A stretch of DNA of 64,000 nucleotides from Cephalopachus bancanus (taxonomy: Eukaryota > Chordata > Mammalia > Primates > Tarsiidae), in assembly GCA_027257055.1 (NCBI GenBank), contig JAPVLO010000123.1:2976001-3040000 (forward strand), written 5' to 3'. The notes under the pieces were generated by a model. That model worked only from the letters and a program-made list of their open reading frames with translations. It ran no database searches and had not been told where the DNA came from. The translations under genes and the position numbers were made by a program. Shown here one piece after another: positions 36,600 through 49,399 of the stretch; within the stretch, counting starts at the first letter, position 1; each line of letters starts with the position of its first letter.

Positions 36600-38480
36600 A
36601 TCCAGACGCTTGATGGTGGAGAGCAGGGCTGCTCGGAGGGTCGCCCGGGGGCCAGGACACCCGCATTCTCCGGGGGCAGGGAAGGGAGTTGAGAACAGAT
36701 AAAGTGGAGGTGGAATATGAAAATAATGTCTAAGTATTTGCAGAGAGGAGGCAAGTTGTCACGTAAGCATTAACTTGTCCTGCGGCATCGAGTTAGATAC
36801 ATCTTGGGGAACAAAGCAGTCTTGGTCCCTGTCCCTGAGGAATGTCCCCTCCCTCTCTTAGGACAGAGAATTAAATATTAAACAGTGATGGGAGACTCCA
36901 GCAGGCTGTGGGAGTGCCTGGCCTCAACCTCTAAATTAGTAAAGACAGTCAGGGAAGGCTTCTTGGAAGAAGTGATTTCTGAGTTGAGGTGGGAGTGCTG
37001 GGTGGGGATTGGGGCGGAGGTGTTTCAGGGAATAACACTTACAAAGGTTCAGAGATGAAAGACAGCAGGATGCAGTGGAGAAGGGCATGCCTTCTATCTG
37101 AAAAAGGTGGGGCAAGGGGTGAGGGGTGGGGCAGGGGTCAGCAAGCACTAGCCTGGGAAGAGGGGAGATGGGCTGGGGGTCAGCAGGGGCACGTCTGAGG
37201 AGCAAACGCTTATGGTCCAGCCCCTACCGGGCTGATAGAGTCAGCAGCAATCTGGCTGTGGAGGGCCTTAGAGGTCACAGTGAAGAGTCTGGTCTTGATC
37301 TTAAGGGCCGGAAAAGCCTCTGCAGCTTGGGTCTCAGTGGGCTTCAGACAAGTACAGGCTTGCCTGGCAGGAGTGTGCTGCAGGCTTGCCAGAGTCAAGT
37401 CTAAATGGAGCCTCTTGGGAGGCACTTTGCCCCGCAGCAGGGAGCTGGATCCTTAGCCTGACCTAGTGCGAAGCCTTGGCTATTTTGGGGAGGGTGAGTC
37501 TAAGGTTGGTTGGGGAGGGGATTGCCTTCTGGAGGTCTACTGGGGAGGGCCATTGTCTCCTGGCCCAGCCCCATTTGGCTCAGGTCCATGTCCTGTGTAT
37601 AGCCTGAGAGCCAAGTTGGAGAGCTGAGAGCGGAGAGTGAAGATGGAAAAAGTTGTCTCACTAAAGCAGGGCTTGCAAACTCGTGGCCTGTGGGCTGAAT
37701 CGAGTCTGAACGGCATTTTGCAGTTTGGGAAATCTCACGTATAAATCTGACTTTCTGGTTTTGATTTACAAGATTCCCAAAGATCTGGCAGTGCTGGGTG
37801 CCAATTTCCATATGGAAATAATTGGCTTAAGTGGAGTAGTGGCTGCTCCCTTTAGATGAGGCATCTCCTTTGGTTTGCCACAGTCCTCGCCCCTCTCTAT
37901 TACCTTTCATGTGACTCACTTCGCTCAGTTTTGTTCATTTACACTTGCCCAGTTTGAGTTTTAACATTTTCTGAAAAATCCTTGGGGACTAAATAGCATA
38001 GCTTTGGGTCTCATCTGGCAGAGGGCAACTTTGAGTGCACCTCTTCACTTCTGTGGTTCTGACACTCCAAGGACATCAATGTTCAGTGTAGGTGCTTGGT
38101 GCCTGTTTAGAGATGGCAACAGCTACAGAAGCGGCACTCTGTGAGAGAGGCTTCCTGGCCCAGCAGAGCAGTGATGATGCTCAGCAGTGACTAAGGCCCA
38201 GGGGGCCAGGAGAGAATAGGAGCATCCAACGATGATGGACTCACTGATGAGCACATGGGACATACTTCAGGGCCCCTGTGCATCCCTTTAGATTTCTCTC
38301 TCCCTGCCGTGGTAACCCTAGGGGTACCATAATGATATGGTGAAGCCACAGAATGAAAGCAACCAGCCCCACCACTGACTTTGTAACTGAAAAACAAGCT
38401 TTTACAACATTAAACCACTGGCATGTTATGTTTGTTACTGTAGCTTCTTTGAGCCAGTCTTAATGTGGATGCAAAAAGGC
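36600..38480. other. Upstream flank of MMP2, no gene seen
   Basis: Mostly unique-looking sequence. At about 37655-37800 there is an old repeat-like stretch (gcttgcaaactcgtggcctg). Short open frames are not supported. Distal regulatory elements may lie here but cannot be seen by eye. Confidence 0.5.
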
Positions 38481-38483
38481 TGT

Positions 38484-38790
38484 GTAGTGGATAGAACTGT
38501 GGCCCCCAAAAGATATATTCAACTTCTAACCCCTGTGAATGTGTCCTTCTATGGAAATAGGGTCATTGCAGATGTAATCAAGTTAAGGTGAGGTCTTAAC
38601 TTGGATCTTCATCCAATGACCAGTGTCTTTAGAAGAAGACAAACATTTAGACAGAGACACCCAGGAGGAGAAACTCCACATGACCATGGGGGCAGGGATT
38701 GGAGCAACGCAGCTACAAAACAAGGGATACCATGGATTGCGGGCAACCTCCAGAATCCAGAAGAGGTGCTGGGGTCCAGAAGCATTGAGG
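38484..38790 (+). repeat. MLT1C-like MaLR LTR
   Basis: 'gaactgtggcccccaaaaga', 'ggaaatagggtcattgcaga', 'ttaaggtgaggtcttaactt' and 'ggattgcgggcaacctccag' follow the MLT1 consensus order. Confidence 0.75.
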
Positions 38791-39923
38791 CAGTGTTTGT
38801 ATTGATGAAGAGGCAGAAATGGCATTGCCAGACACTTAGCAGAAGACAGGGCATTGGGGGAAGGCAGTGGCCATCTGTCATTTAAGCCCCTCAAGACCCT
38901 GCCCTCTTGCTTTTGACCATCACCCCTCAATCTTCCTTTGGGAAACCACCTCTCCCCAACTCTAGGTCTGAGACCCAGCAGATGTGACCCACCTGGATCC
39001 ACCGGGGCCATGTGACACAGGGTTGGCCATAAAAAGCAGACCCAAACACCCTGGTGAAGTAATAATTCAGAGATGTGCATCCTTTGGAGCCAATGAAAAT
39101 TAATTCTGAGACTTTCACTGGAAGTCCAGGAGTACCTTACTTTATTGTGCTTTGCAGATATAGCTTTTTTGCAAATTGAAGGTTTTTGACAACTCTGCGT
39201 CAAACAAGTCTATCAGTGCCATTTTTTCAACAACATGTGTCACTTCCTGTCTCCATATCACATTGGTAATTCTTGCAGTATTTCAAGCTTTTAAATTATT
39301 ATTATATCTGTTGTGGTGATCCGTGTTTCTACTGCAATTGTTTCAGAGTGCCACAAACTACCCATGTGCCCATATAAAACTGTGAACTTAATCAGTAAAT
39401 GCTGTGTATTCTGACTGTTCTACCAACTCACTGGCCATTCCCCATCTCTGTTCCTCTTCTTGGGCCTCCTTATACCCTGAGACGTGACAATATGGAAATT
39501 AGACCAGTAATAACCTTGCAATGGCCTCCAAGTGCTCAAGTGAGAGGAACAGTCACAGTCTCTCTCTTTAAATCAAAAGCTAAAAATGATTCATCTTAGG
39601 GAGGAAGGCATGTCAAAAGCCCAGACAGGCTGAAAGCTAGGTCTAATGCATCAAACAGCCAAGTTGTGAATGCAAAGGAACGTTCTTGAAGAAAATTAAA
39701 AGTGCTATTCCAGTGACCACACAAATAATAAGAGAGCAAAATAGCCTTCTTGCTGATTTGGAGAAAGTTTTACTGGTCTGGATAGAAGATCAAACCAGCC
39801 ACAACAGTCCCTTAAGCCAAAGCCTAATCCAGAGCAAGGCCGTAACTCTCTTCAACTCTATGAAGCCTGAGAGGGCTGAGGAAGCTGCAGAAGAAAAGTT
39901 GGAAAGTGTTCAAGTGAGAGGAG

Positions 39924-39995
39924 GTTTAAGGAAAGAAGTCACACCCATAACCTAACAAGGTTTAAGGAAAGAAGTCACACCCATAACCTAAAAGT
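39924..39995 (+). repeat. 36-bp direct duplication inside the Tigger copy
   Basis: gtttaaggaaagaagtcaca starts at 39924 and again at 39960, a clean tandem duplication of 36 bp. Confidence 0.9.
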
Positions 39996-41257
39996 ACAAG
40001 GTGAAGTAGCAGGTGCAGCCACTAACAACCCTACAATGACCTCTAAGTGTTCAAGTGAAAGGAACGATTAGTCTCTCACTTTAAATCAAAAGCTAAAAAT
40101 GAATTAAGCCTGGAGAAGCTGCAGCAAGTTACCCAGAAGAGCTAGCTAAGATCATTGATGAAGGTGGTTACGCTAAATAACAGATTTTCAATGCAGACGA
40201 AATAGGCCTTCTATTGGAAGAAGATGCCATCTAGGACTTTTGCTGCTAGAGAGAAGTCAGTGCTGGCTTCAGAGCTTCAAAGGACAGGCGCTCTCTTCAG
40301 GGCCTAATGCAGCTGGTTGAAGTCAATGCTTATCTGCCATTATGAAAATCCTAAGGCCCTTAAGAATTGTGCTAAATTTACTCTGCCTGTGCTCTATCAG
40401 CAAACAACAAAGGCTGGATAACAGCACATCTGTTTACAGCATGGCTTACTGAATATTTTAAGCCCACTGCTGAGAACGGCTGCTAGAAAGAAAAGATTCC
40501 TTTCAAAATAGGACTGCTCACTGACAGTGCACCTAGTCACCCAAGGGCTCTGATGAAGACACAGAAGGAGATGCCTGTTGTTTTCATGCCTGTGAACGCA
40601 ACATCCATTCTGTAGCCCATGGATCAAGGAGTAATTCTGAATTTAAGTCTTATCATTTAAGACATATTTTGTAAGGCTATAGCTGTCATAGATAGTAATT
40701 CCTCTGATGAATCTGAGCAAAGTAAACCGAAAACCTTCTGGAAAGGATTATCCATCCTAGATGCCATTAGGAACATCTGTGATTCATGGGAGAAGGTCAA
40801 AATATTGATATTGACAGTCGTTCGGAAGAAGTTGATTGCAATCCTCATGGATGACTTTGAGGGGTTCAAGACCTCAGTGAGGAAAGTGAATAAAGATGTG
40901 GTGGAAACAGCAAGCAAACGAGAATTAGAAGTGGAGCCTGAAGATGGGAATGAATCACTGCAACCTCATGATCAAACTGGACTGGATGAAGAATTGCTTC
41001 TTATGGATGAGCAAAGAAGGTGGTTGCGTGTGATGGAATCTACTGCTGGTGAAGATGCTGTGGACATTGTCAAAATGACAACACAGGAAACAAAATATTT
41101 TACATCCACTTAGTTGTAAGAGCTTGAGAAGACTCCAGTTTTGAAAGAAGTTCTACTGTGGGGAAAAGGCACACACGCTATCACACAGCCTCGCATGCTA
41201 CAGGGAAATCTGGAGTCAATTGATGCAGCAAACTTCATTGCTGTCTTTTAAAATAGG

Positions 41258-41348
41258 GTCCCCTCCCACTGTGGGAGCTTTTCTGTCCTCTCAATAAATC
41301 ACTTTTCGGCTTTCTGTAAAAAAAAGAAAGAAAGAAAAGAAAAAAAGA
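41258..41348 (+). mobile_element. Short retrocopy ending in an LTR-type 3' end plus poly-A
   Basis: Sequence foreign to Tigger1: gtcccctcccactgtgggag, then 'ctctcaataaatcacttttc' and a poly-A/GAAA tail, about 90 bp in all. The AATAAA followed about 20 nt later by an A tail looks like the 3' end of a polyadenylated, LTR-terminated transcript copied back into DNA and 5'-truncated. Confidence 0.65.
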
Positions 41349-41516
41349 TAGCACAGCTATCCCAGCCTTCAGCACCACCACCAGGATCAGTCAGCAGCCG
41401 TCAGCATAAGGCAAGACCCTCCACCAGCAAAAAGATTACGACTTGCTGAAGGCTCAGATGATCATTCATTTGCATTTTTTAAGCAATTGAGCTTTTTTTC
41501 TGTTTCTTTCCTTCCT

Positions 41517-41803
41517 TTTCTTTTTTTTTTTTGATTCAGGGTCTCACTCTATTGCCTAGGGGCTGGACTGCAGTGGCAAGATCAAGTCTCCTATTCCTGG
41601 GTACTGGCAATTCTCCTGTGTCAGCCTCCCAAAGAACTGGGACTATAGGTATGCACCACCACACGTGACTATTTTTTAAACATTTTTAAATTTTTTGTAG
41701 TGATGAGGTTGCCCAGCTAATTGCAAACTCTGGGATGTAAATGATCCTCCTGACTCCACTTTCCAAATGCTGGGATTATAGGCATGAACCACCATGCCCA
41801 GGC
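41517..41803 (-). repeat. Old Alu nested in Tigger
   Basis: Minus-orientation dimer with T-rich tail, 'gtctcactctattgcctagg' and 'tgctgggattataggcatga'. Strongly diverged, standard (older) form. Confidence 0.85.
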
Positions 41804-41925
41804 AGCGATCAAGTATTTTAAATTAAGCTATATACATTGTTTTTTAAACATAATGTACACTTAGTAGATTATAGTATAGTGTAAACATCTTCTAAATGCA
41901 CTGGGAAGCCAGCACATTTGTGCAT

Positions 41926-42766
41926 TGAAAGGACAGACCGAGAGTGGGAAGCCATTTTTCATCTTGTTCTTAAACCCTGACGCAATGATGAGAAAATAGA
42001 AGTTATACTTTTGGAGAAATGCACACTTTAGGTAAAATTAACTTTATCGACTTTGTCTTTTCAGAAACAGACTTTCAGGTATCAGAGGTATCTCATAGTG
42101 GCAATCAAGCTTTCCTAGAGTAAAAGGAATTTACAAGGCCTAAGACATCATGCATTAGGCAAGGACTGTAAAAGTCATGAAACTTGTAATTACAAAAGTT
42201 ATGACCGCTCAGAGGGGGAGCAGGTGGGGATTCGATCTTCTAGTAGAACGTGCACTATCTACAGGGAAGCCAAGAATCCCCCGAAGCTACCCACTGGGAA
42301 TGTCTAGGAGATAAGGGGAGGTGCACCCTCCACTAGCTCTAAGGAATGTTGTTTGGGAAGGTACAGGAGCATTAGAGTTCTTGTCACGCGCTTCTCTAGG
42401 GGCTGTGATGATGTGCACGGACATTAATGGGTCTCTGTATCACAGGTTCTGCAAGACATCCATAGGTGGTTGATAAGGAAGTCATGGCAGTCACATGCAA
42501 CATCTCCAAGGAAAAGGATTTAAGCCAGTGCTTTGGGGGGCTACGACGCCACACTCACCCAGAGTGTAGGCCCACTCCCTGTCTGTGGGGGGTGAACTTT
42601 TCTTCAATAAATCTTTTCTTCTCCCACCTGTGTGTTGCAATTCTTTGCAATTTACTCGGATCTCTGGGTTGCCAGCCTGCACCCCCGGCTTGCCAGCTCC
42701 GGCAGTGCAGCACCTCTCTGCTGTGCCTCTCTATCCACCCTCACCCTGTCTGCACCCTAACTGCAT
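41926..42766 (+). mobile_element. Solo LTR-like insertion nested in Tigger
   Basis: About 840 bp absent from Tigger1, which resumes at 'cttactttatttgaatattt'. It carries an AATAAA at 42606 (cttcaataaatcttttcttc) followed by a U5-like GC/CT-rich end, as in class I endogenous retroviral LTRs. A gcat may be duplicated at the edges. There is no internal retroviral region or coding sequence. The family is not identified. Confidence 0.6.
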
Positions 42767-42839
42767 CTTACTTTATTTGAATATTTGCTTGATGGTGGGC
42801 TCCTGGAATTGAACCTGCAACATCCCCAAGTTGTGCCTG

Positions 42840-45800
42840 TATTTGGGATGTGCCTACGTGTTCTTCTGTGAATGAAGTTGGTGTGGCCTAAGGGTGGAGG
42901 TGCCCTTTGGGGACAGAGGCTTCCTGGGGTTGAAGTTTCACCAATGAGAGCAGAGTCAAGAGATCGATGGAGGCCGAGCCCTGAATCCAGCCCTGCCTGT
43001 AGCCAGAGTTCTGCTCTTAGTTTGTGAGTCCACATAAATGCCCTCTTCCCAACTTTGGGATTTGTTTTGTTTTGTTTCTGGCTTAAGGTTGTTTGGGTTG
43101 AGTTTCTGTCCCTTGCAACCTGAGAGTCTGCACTGATATCTTGAAAGTTTCTAGGTGAGAAACCAGGGCCAGAAAGCCCCTCGTCCTGCGGCCCTTGTCC
43201 TCCCTTGTTTTACTCAAGTCTGGGTACATCTGAGAAGCACACCCAGGGGCCCACAGCTGTGCCATGACACATAGCCCTCGAGAAGCAGAGGCAGGGCCTT
43301 CTCCTGGGCCAGGGAATCCCAGCAGATTCAGGTTTCCTGCTGGAGCCTCAACCCCAGGCCCAGGCGTGTGGATTCCAGGCTGCAGATGCTCTGAAGGCCT
43401 TTGCTGACATTGGCTCATCTTAGGATAAATCCTCAATTCCTTGCCGTGGCCAGCAGGACCCACCACCCCCTGCCATGACCTCTCTGTCATGGCCAGGAGC
43501 CTAGGCGGAGCAGATGGTCCTCCCAGATAAGGATAATGTGAGGAGAGCTTACTGACAGAGGGATTAATTCCAAGCACAGAGGAAGCCAAGGGGTGGCGCA
43601 CAGGAGCCTGGGCCAGAAGCTCTAGGCCTAGAGGGTCCACAGAAAGGGGGGGTCAATGGAGGGGGTGGTTACTGGACCGAGGTAGAATTCCACTCAGCAG
43701 GGGCCTTGAATGAAGCAACCAGCCCACGGGTGACCTCTCAGGAGGAACCCAGGAAGAAATGCTCAGGCTTCATGGGGCTTCTCTTGTCTTGTAAAGACAC
43801 AGATCCATCACAGCTCTTCCCTTTCTGCCCTATGGAGGTCAGGTGAGGACACACCGCATGAGACTCTGGGAAGTCTGAGGACAGAATTGTTTATTTGTAA
43901 TCAACAGCAGGAAAAATTTAGGGTAGTCTCCAGGTGGAACAAACAGCGGAGAAAAGGACTGAAGCCTTAAAGGGTTCATAAAGCAGGCTGAGACATTTGC
44001 TTCCTTAAGGGATCTCAGTGAGACAGAGGACCCGTGAGATCCCATCTGGCCTACCCCAGACAAGGTGGGTGGACTTGACCTTAAGACAGCTTAAAGATTC
44101 TGGCTGGGTCGGGAAGGACAAATGGGCAGCTGGCTTCTTTCCGGTCTACTCCACCTTGCCCACCACCTCCACATTCTTTCCCCCTACTCACGGCCTCTGA
44201 GTCCTGAGTTTCCCCCCTTCCCCAAGGCTTTTCTCACCCTCCTTCCCATCTCTCCCGGCCGCGCCTTCAGCCACAGCCTCTGCCTTTGTCTCTGTCCAGA
44301 TGTGCGGCCTCTGGCTGGGGAGGTCAGGACAGGACTAGGCTGGAACAGCTGCCTTTTGTGCCTGCTCAGACCCCATCCCCATTCTTTGGCTCATAGCCCA
44401 GCTGGCTCTTCTCTGGAAGGGGCGCCCCCTCCCAGCATGTGCCCTGGCCAGTGGTAGCCTCCAGCTCTCTGCCGCTGGTGCTGAGTTCAAGAATGGGCAC
44501 CGCAGCCCATGGGCAGCTTCTGCCTGGGGGTGGGGGTAACACCTGCCTCCGCTGGAGGGTGGGCAGAAGACACGGCCTTGTGATGATGCTCTTTGAGATT
44601 CTGGATCTAGCTTTGCCTGAAACCAATGTGTCGCGTTGGATTTTTAGTTCCCTGAGCCTTTTTTACACGTGGGCAGCATTTCTGTCATCTGTGCCTAAAG
44701 CTCCCTGTGATAGATGTGATCTCTAGCAAAGGCCACCACCCAACTTCTGCTGGGCAGGACTCAGCACCCAGGACAAGAGTTTGCAGTAGATAGGACCAGT
44801 GAATCACCCTCTGTCCTGGTTATCCTCTGCCTGTCTGCAGGTGACCTGTCATTTCCTGTGTTCCCGGAGGGGCCGGGTCGTCCCCTCTTGGTTCCAGGAA
44901 GTGGAAGAATCTGAGTAGATGCCCAGTCTCATGGGCACCAGGCCACCCGTGAGGAAGGGACCACACTCCTGCTGCTGTTTGAGGAGCCCTGGGAACTCCA
45001 CGTTATGGAGGACAGACAGGAACCAAGCAGTGAGTTCACTGTACAACGCCTGGACATGGTGGGGCTGGCTTGGGCTCAGGCTGCTGAGAGGACACTGCCA
45101 GCCGGCATCCCCTTGGACTGGAAGTCTGTTCCCAGCCGCTGACATGGTGCCGGCTAGTTGTCAGTCCTTGGGGGTTGCCTTGGCAGCAGGGCACGGCCTG
45201 CCCCAGCGTCATCCATGGCTGGCTGGTGCAGGAGCTGAAAAGCTCTGCCACTTTCCCAATCGGGGACACTTTTGGGGGTGTCCCACTGGAGTGCCCCCAA
45301 ATGGGGGGGGGTAAGATGGAGGCGTGGCCACCTGTCTTCTCCACCCACCCCCTCCTGCCTCCTTCCTTCCCTTGGTGACCCCAGGGGTACCTGATACACT
45401 TCTTGCTCACCCTTCTCCATCTCAGAGTCTGGGCTTCTTAGGCCCACCCCATGACAGTCCCCCACAGTGCAGGGGACTCCCCAGGACACTTGTCCCCTTG
45501 GGTGAAGGCACCGTCCCCTCGTGGGAGGGGTTGGGATGATGCTTTTCCAGAGGAGGGAGAACTTGGCAGCCATGCATTGGCTGTTGGTGCCTGGCGGCCT
45601 TCCTGTGAAACAGGAGCCTGTGAGAGGTGGGAGGAGGGCGGGGGCCAGTCAGGGGGCCGCTCACTGAAGACTGGTGAGTTGGAGCTTCAGGATTCCTAGT
45701 GAGGATCCTGTTCGGCCTCCCTGTCTGATGACCCTCGACCCTGGAGGGAGGCTGAGCCCCGACTGCATGCCAGGCAGGGGGCTAGGTCTTCCATAGGCCA

Positions 45801-46600
45801 TTCCCATGGTATTCCTTGGAAGCAAGTCAGCAGCCTCGTTTTACGGTTGAGGAATCTGAGTCACAGAGAGGATGACGTGCTTGAGGCCACACATTCCGCA
45901 TCAGCACCAGGACACCCCCTGGGGCTCTCTAACGCTGGCGCCCTTGTGCCTGCCCACCACACCGCACAGCCACCCTGGAGGGACAGGGACACCGCGGCAC
46001 AGAGAAGGACTTGCCTGGGTCACAACAGAGGAAAGCCAGGGACGGTGGCAGGCGCCTTCACACAGGCCCTTGTGGTTGGTCCTCCCTCTTGACAAGCCCA
46101 GGAGTGTCAAGGCGCCGAATATGATGGGGAAAGTGAGCCCAGAGAAACTACGGCGCTTGACTGAGGGCACACAGCAAGTATGTGCCATGCTGGAGGTCAA
46201 GTCTACTGATTCTTTTCTCTGCAGCTGCTGCAGCCTCCCCAGCTGCTGGGTCCTCTGTCCCCTGTCTCCACCCTGCTGTCTTCTGCTGCTTTTCAGCATC
46301 CCTGCAGCCCATGCCCTTCCACTCCCTTCAGCTCACTGGTTTCCCCTTGCTCAGGGATGCTCTCCAAATGCCCTCCCTTTGGCCCATCCATGACTCTGCC
46401 TTACTTTCAAAGCCAGCTCAAAACTCCCCTCCAGGAAGACCCCCTTGATTCAAAGCTCTTGATCTGCAACCATATTCAAGTAACGACTATGGCTTACTAA
46501 CTGTGTGATTCCAGGTGACAACTCAGAAAGCCCATTCCCTTTATTTGTTCAGTAATCATAGCAACCGTCTCTTGGGGCTTTGGTGAGAATCTATTAGTGC
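42840..46600. other. Intergenic region, no gene seen
   Basis: About 3.8 kb of moderately GC-rich, largely unique-looking DNA. Several 100-185 codon open frames (for example 43083-43640 minus) have no recognisable domain or splice context. An L2/MIR-like patch lies near 45790-45900. Confidence 0.5.
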
Positions 46601-46620
46601 TTTTAAAAATTAAAGAACAA

Positions 46621-46762
46621 TTTTTTTTCCCTTTTACTTTAGAGACAGGGTCTCACTATGTTGCGAGTTTTGGGCACTGTGTTGCCCTGGCCTCAAGTAA
46701 TCCTCCAACTTCAGCATCCCAAAGTGCTGAGATTACAGGCGTGAGCCATCATACCTGGCCAT
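46621..46762 (-). repeat. FLAM/Alu monomer
   Basis: T-rich start, 'gagacagggtctcactatgt' and 'agattacaggcgtgagccat'; single arm only. Confidence 0.8.
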
Positions 46763-47446
46763 GTTTGTGTTAAACACTTAACACAGTGCCTGGTATGTAT
46801 GCAGTAGGCACTTAATAATCAATCACTATAATAATGTGTTTCCCGCAGGTTGCAAGCAGGCCTGTGCATGTGTGTGTATCTGTTCAAGTGATCAGAAGTC
46901 TTTCTTGAGCACCTACTTTGTGAGCAAGGACTTTACATTGGGAGCAGGTGACAAGACCACTGGCAGCTGGAGCTCTGATGGGGATGGGTGTCCATCACCT
47001 TGAAACATGAACTGGGCGTCCTCTGGCCACAGGGCTCCTCCTTGGGGCTTAGCACTCATTGGGCAGGGATGTGTGTACCCCTCAACCCCAGAGACCACAG
47101 TGACTCTAGGGGAGGCTGCTCCTGCCTCCACCCCGTCAGAGGAGTGCTCCTTCTGCAGACAGGCTGCGCCATCTGGTGGCTATTCTTGGAGAAGCCGCCT
47201 CTGGGCTCGGAGCGGCCCGGGTCGGATCATTCTCTGGACTCGTGCACCATCTAGTGGAATCAATGCACAATCACATCCATCCACTTCAGCCTTTGCATCA
47301 TCACCTGAGGACGAGGTTCTGGGGGAAAAAAACCCAAGACTCCAACTTAGAGAGGCAGAATCACAATTTTAGGGGATGCAACCATAGAGCTGACATTTTA
47401 CACAAGATCCTCGTGTGACGCTTCACTCTGGGAAAATGTAAGTTTT

Positions 47447-47756
47447 TTCTGTTTTGTTTTTTGTTTTGAGTTGGAATCTCACTCTATCGCCCAGGCTGGA
47501 GTGCAGTGGCATGCTCATGGCCACCGCAGCCTCCACCTGCTGGGCTCAGGCGATCCTTCCGCCTCAGTCTCCAAAGTAGCTGGAACTACAGGCACACGCC
47601 ACCGCGTCTGGTTAATTTTATTTTATTTTGTTGTAGAGTTGATGTCTTGCCAAGTTGCCAAGGCTGGTCTCGAACTCATGGGCTCATGCAAGCCTCTCAC
47701 TTCACCCTCCCAAAGTGCTGGCATTATGGGCATGAGCCACTGTGCCCGGCCAAAGT
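47447..47756 (-). repeat. Alu-family dimeric SINE with target-site duplication
   Basis: Minus-orientation dimer flanked by tgtaagttt at 47438-47446 and 47757-47765. Intermediate type: the right arm resembles the lineage copies, while the left arm keeps 'gggcatgagccactgtgccc'. Confidence 0.9.
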
Positions 47757-48249
47757 GTAAGTTTGAGAAGCATGCCCTTACAGGGACATCTGCTGGAGTT
47801 GATGTATCTGCCCCTCACCCGTGCAGTCATAAAATCAGCGCCTACTTCACATGTCACAAAGCTCATTAACCATTGGTTGGCACTGTCGAGCCTCTTAAAA
47901 GGCATCCAGGGTTCTCAATTCCAGGTTAGGGATGAGGAGACTGAGGTCCAGAGAGTGACAGTCACTTGCCCACGATTACGCAGCAGGTGCTTTCCTTCCA
48001 GCTCTAGGAATGTGGGGGCAGAGAAAGGAAGTGCATTTGCCATCAGGATTCTGGGTTTCTCCGTGCTGCATTTTGAAACTGGGGCTCTGCCAGGTGAGAT
48101 GATGTCTCTGGATGGGACTTCCTGACCCTGAGACGCATGATGCCCTGTTTGTTTGTCTGTCTGTACTGCTCACTGGTCCTTCTTTCTGGCTGAGTGAGGA
48201 TGGGGTTGGGCCTTCCTGCCCATCAGAGATAAGAAGGCGGCCTCGGAAG

Positions 48250-48450
48250 CCTCACCGTGATAACAGCTTGTGTTCGTTGACATGTGGCACAATATTGTCA
48301 GGCCTTGATCTAAGCGCTTGACATATACCCATCCATCTGATCCTTGCTCCAAGCCCTTAAGAATGCTTTATTATTTTGTTATCCCTTTATGCATGAGGAA
48401 ACCGAGGCACAGAGAGGTTAAGAAACTCACTCGAGGTTACACAGTGAGGA
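48250..48450 (+). repeat. MIR/L2-like fragment
   Basis: 'gatctaagcgcttgacatat', 'atgcatgaggaaaccgaggc' and 'agaggttaagaaactcac' are typical ancient-repeat phrases. Confidence 0.6.
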
Positions 48451-49399
48451 GCACCGACCCAGGCAAGACGCTCCGGAGCCCACGCTCTAGGCTGCTGCCA
48501 CCCAGTGTCTCCGGAGCAGACGAGCCTTGGCTTCTGCACCCTCAGTGACATCAGAGTCTTCCTCTGCGTATCTTGGCCAAGGTGGCCTCTCTCTGAGGGT
48601 CTCTTTGTTCCTATTTGTGTATTTTCTTGGCAAATGTTTATCAAACCCTGAGTGTTGAATACACAGTGGTTATTAGCCATGGTCACTGCTCTCACGGTGC
48701 TTGCATTCCAGTGGGGAGACAGGTGAGTCAAAGCAAACAGACTCAGAAGCAAGGTGGGTTTAGATGGTCAGGAGACCTGTGAGGGACGTGGTAAAGACTG
48801 TCTGATGGGAGCCGTGTGAGAACGGGTGGTCACGGAGTGTCTCTTGCAGGAGGTGACATCGGATCTGAGTCCTGAAGGCGTAAAGGAACCAGACACATGC
48901 AGAACCAGGGGACGAGTGGTCCAGGTGGAGGGAATGGCGGTGCAAAGGCCCTGACGCAGGCACAAGCTTATTGTATCCGAGAAACAGAAAGAAGGCCACT
49001 GTGGCTGGAGCAGAGCGAGGGGAGGGCACAAGGAGCCCTTGTGGGTTTGGTCACCAAGCCTCTGTCCCCACTTCCTGGGGGGCTCCCTCCTCCCCACTGA
49101 GGACATGTTGCTGGGAAGGCAGGCGGGGTCACCTCTCTGTCCTCTTCGGAAGTCTAGTGGGTGCCCAGCCTTCCTGGGCCAGGTCTCTCCTTTCACTGCC
49201 CTGTTGGGGCAGGGTTATGGTCTAGGGGCTGTGACCTAGGCTTGGCCAATGGGACACTCGTGGGGTCTTGAGTGACATAAACGTAGCGGGGACCCGACAG
49301 CCCCGGCACACAGGCCGTGACCCCTGCAGGCCTGGTGTTCCCGTCTTGGCTCCTGCCTCAGTGGCCTGGCTTTGCCTGTGTCCGTGATACGAACCACTC

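Larger units (their letters stand above)
39130..42838 (+). mobile_element. Tigger1-like (pogo/Tc1-mariner) DNA transposon with nested insertions
   Basis: Starts 'caggagtaccttactttatt' and ends 'aacatccccaagttgtgcct', the terminal inverted repeats of Tigger1. Transposase remnants in frame: 39686-39955 ([21 protein letters not shown], the CENP-B-like DNA-binding part) and 40805-41113 (ILMDDFEGFKTSV, LLLMDEQRRWLRVMEST, C-terminal part). Frameshifts and stops elsewhere make it dead. Three later insertions interrupt it: an LTR-end retrocopy (41.26-41.35 kb), an Alu (41.52-41.80 kb) and an LTR (41.93-42.77 kb). Confidence 0.9.

Noticed and set aside
36108..36692. 194- and 221-codon frames on the plus strand over the MMP2 promoter
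   Set aside because: GC-rich CpG-island shadow frames opposite MMP2 exon 1 and leader; no domain.
40805..41113. 102-codon frame as a host gene
   Set aside because: It is the C-terminal remnant of a Tigger1 transposase within a recognisable dead element.
43083..43640. 185-codon frame on the minus strand
   Set aside because: No recognisable domain, splice context or promoter; length is within chance for moderately GC-rich DNA.
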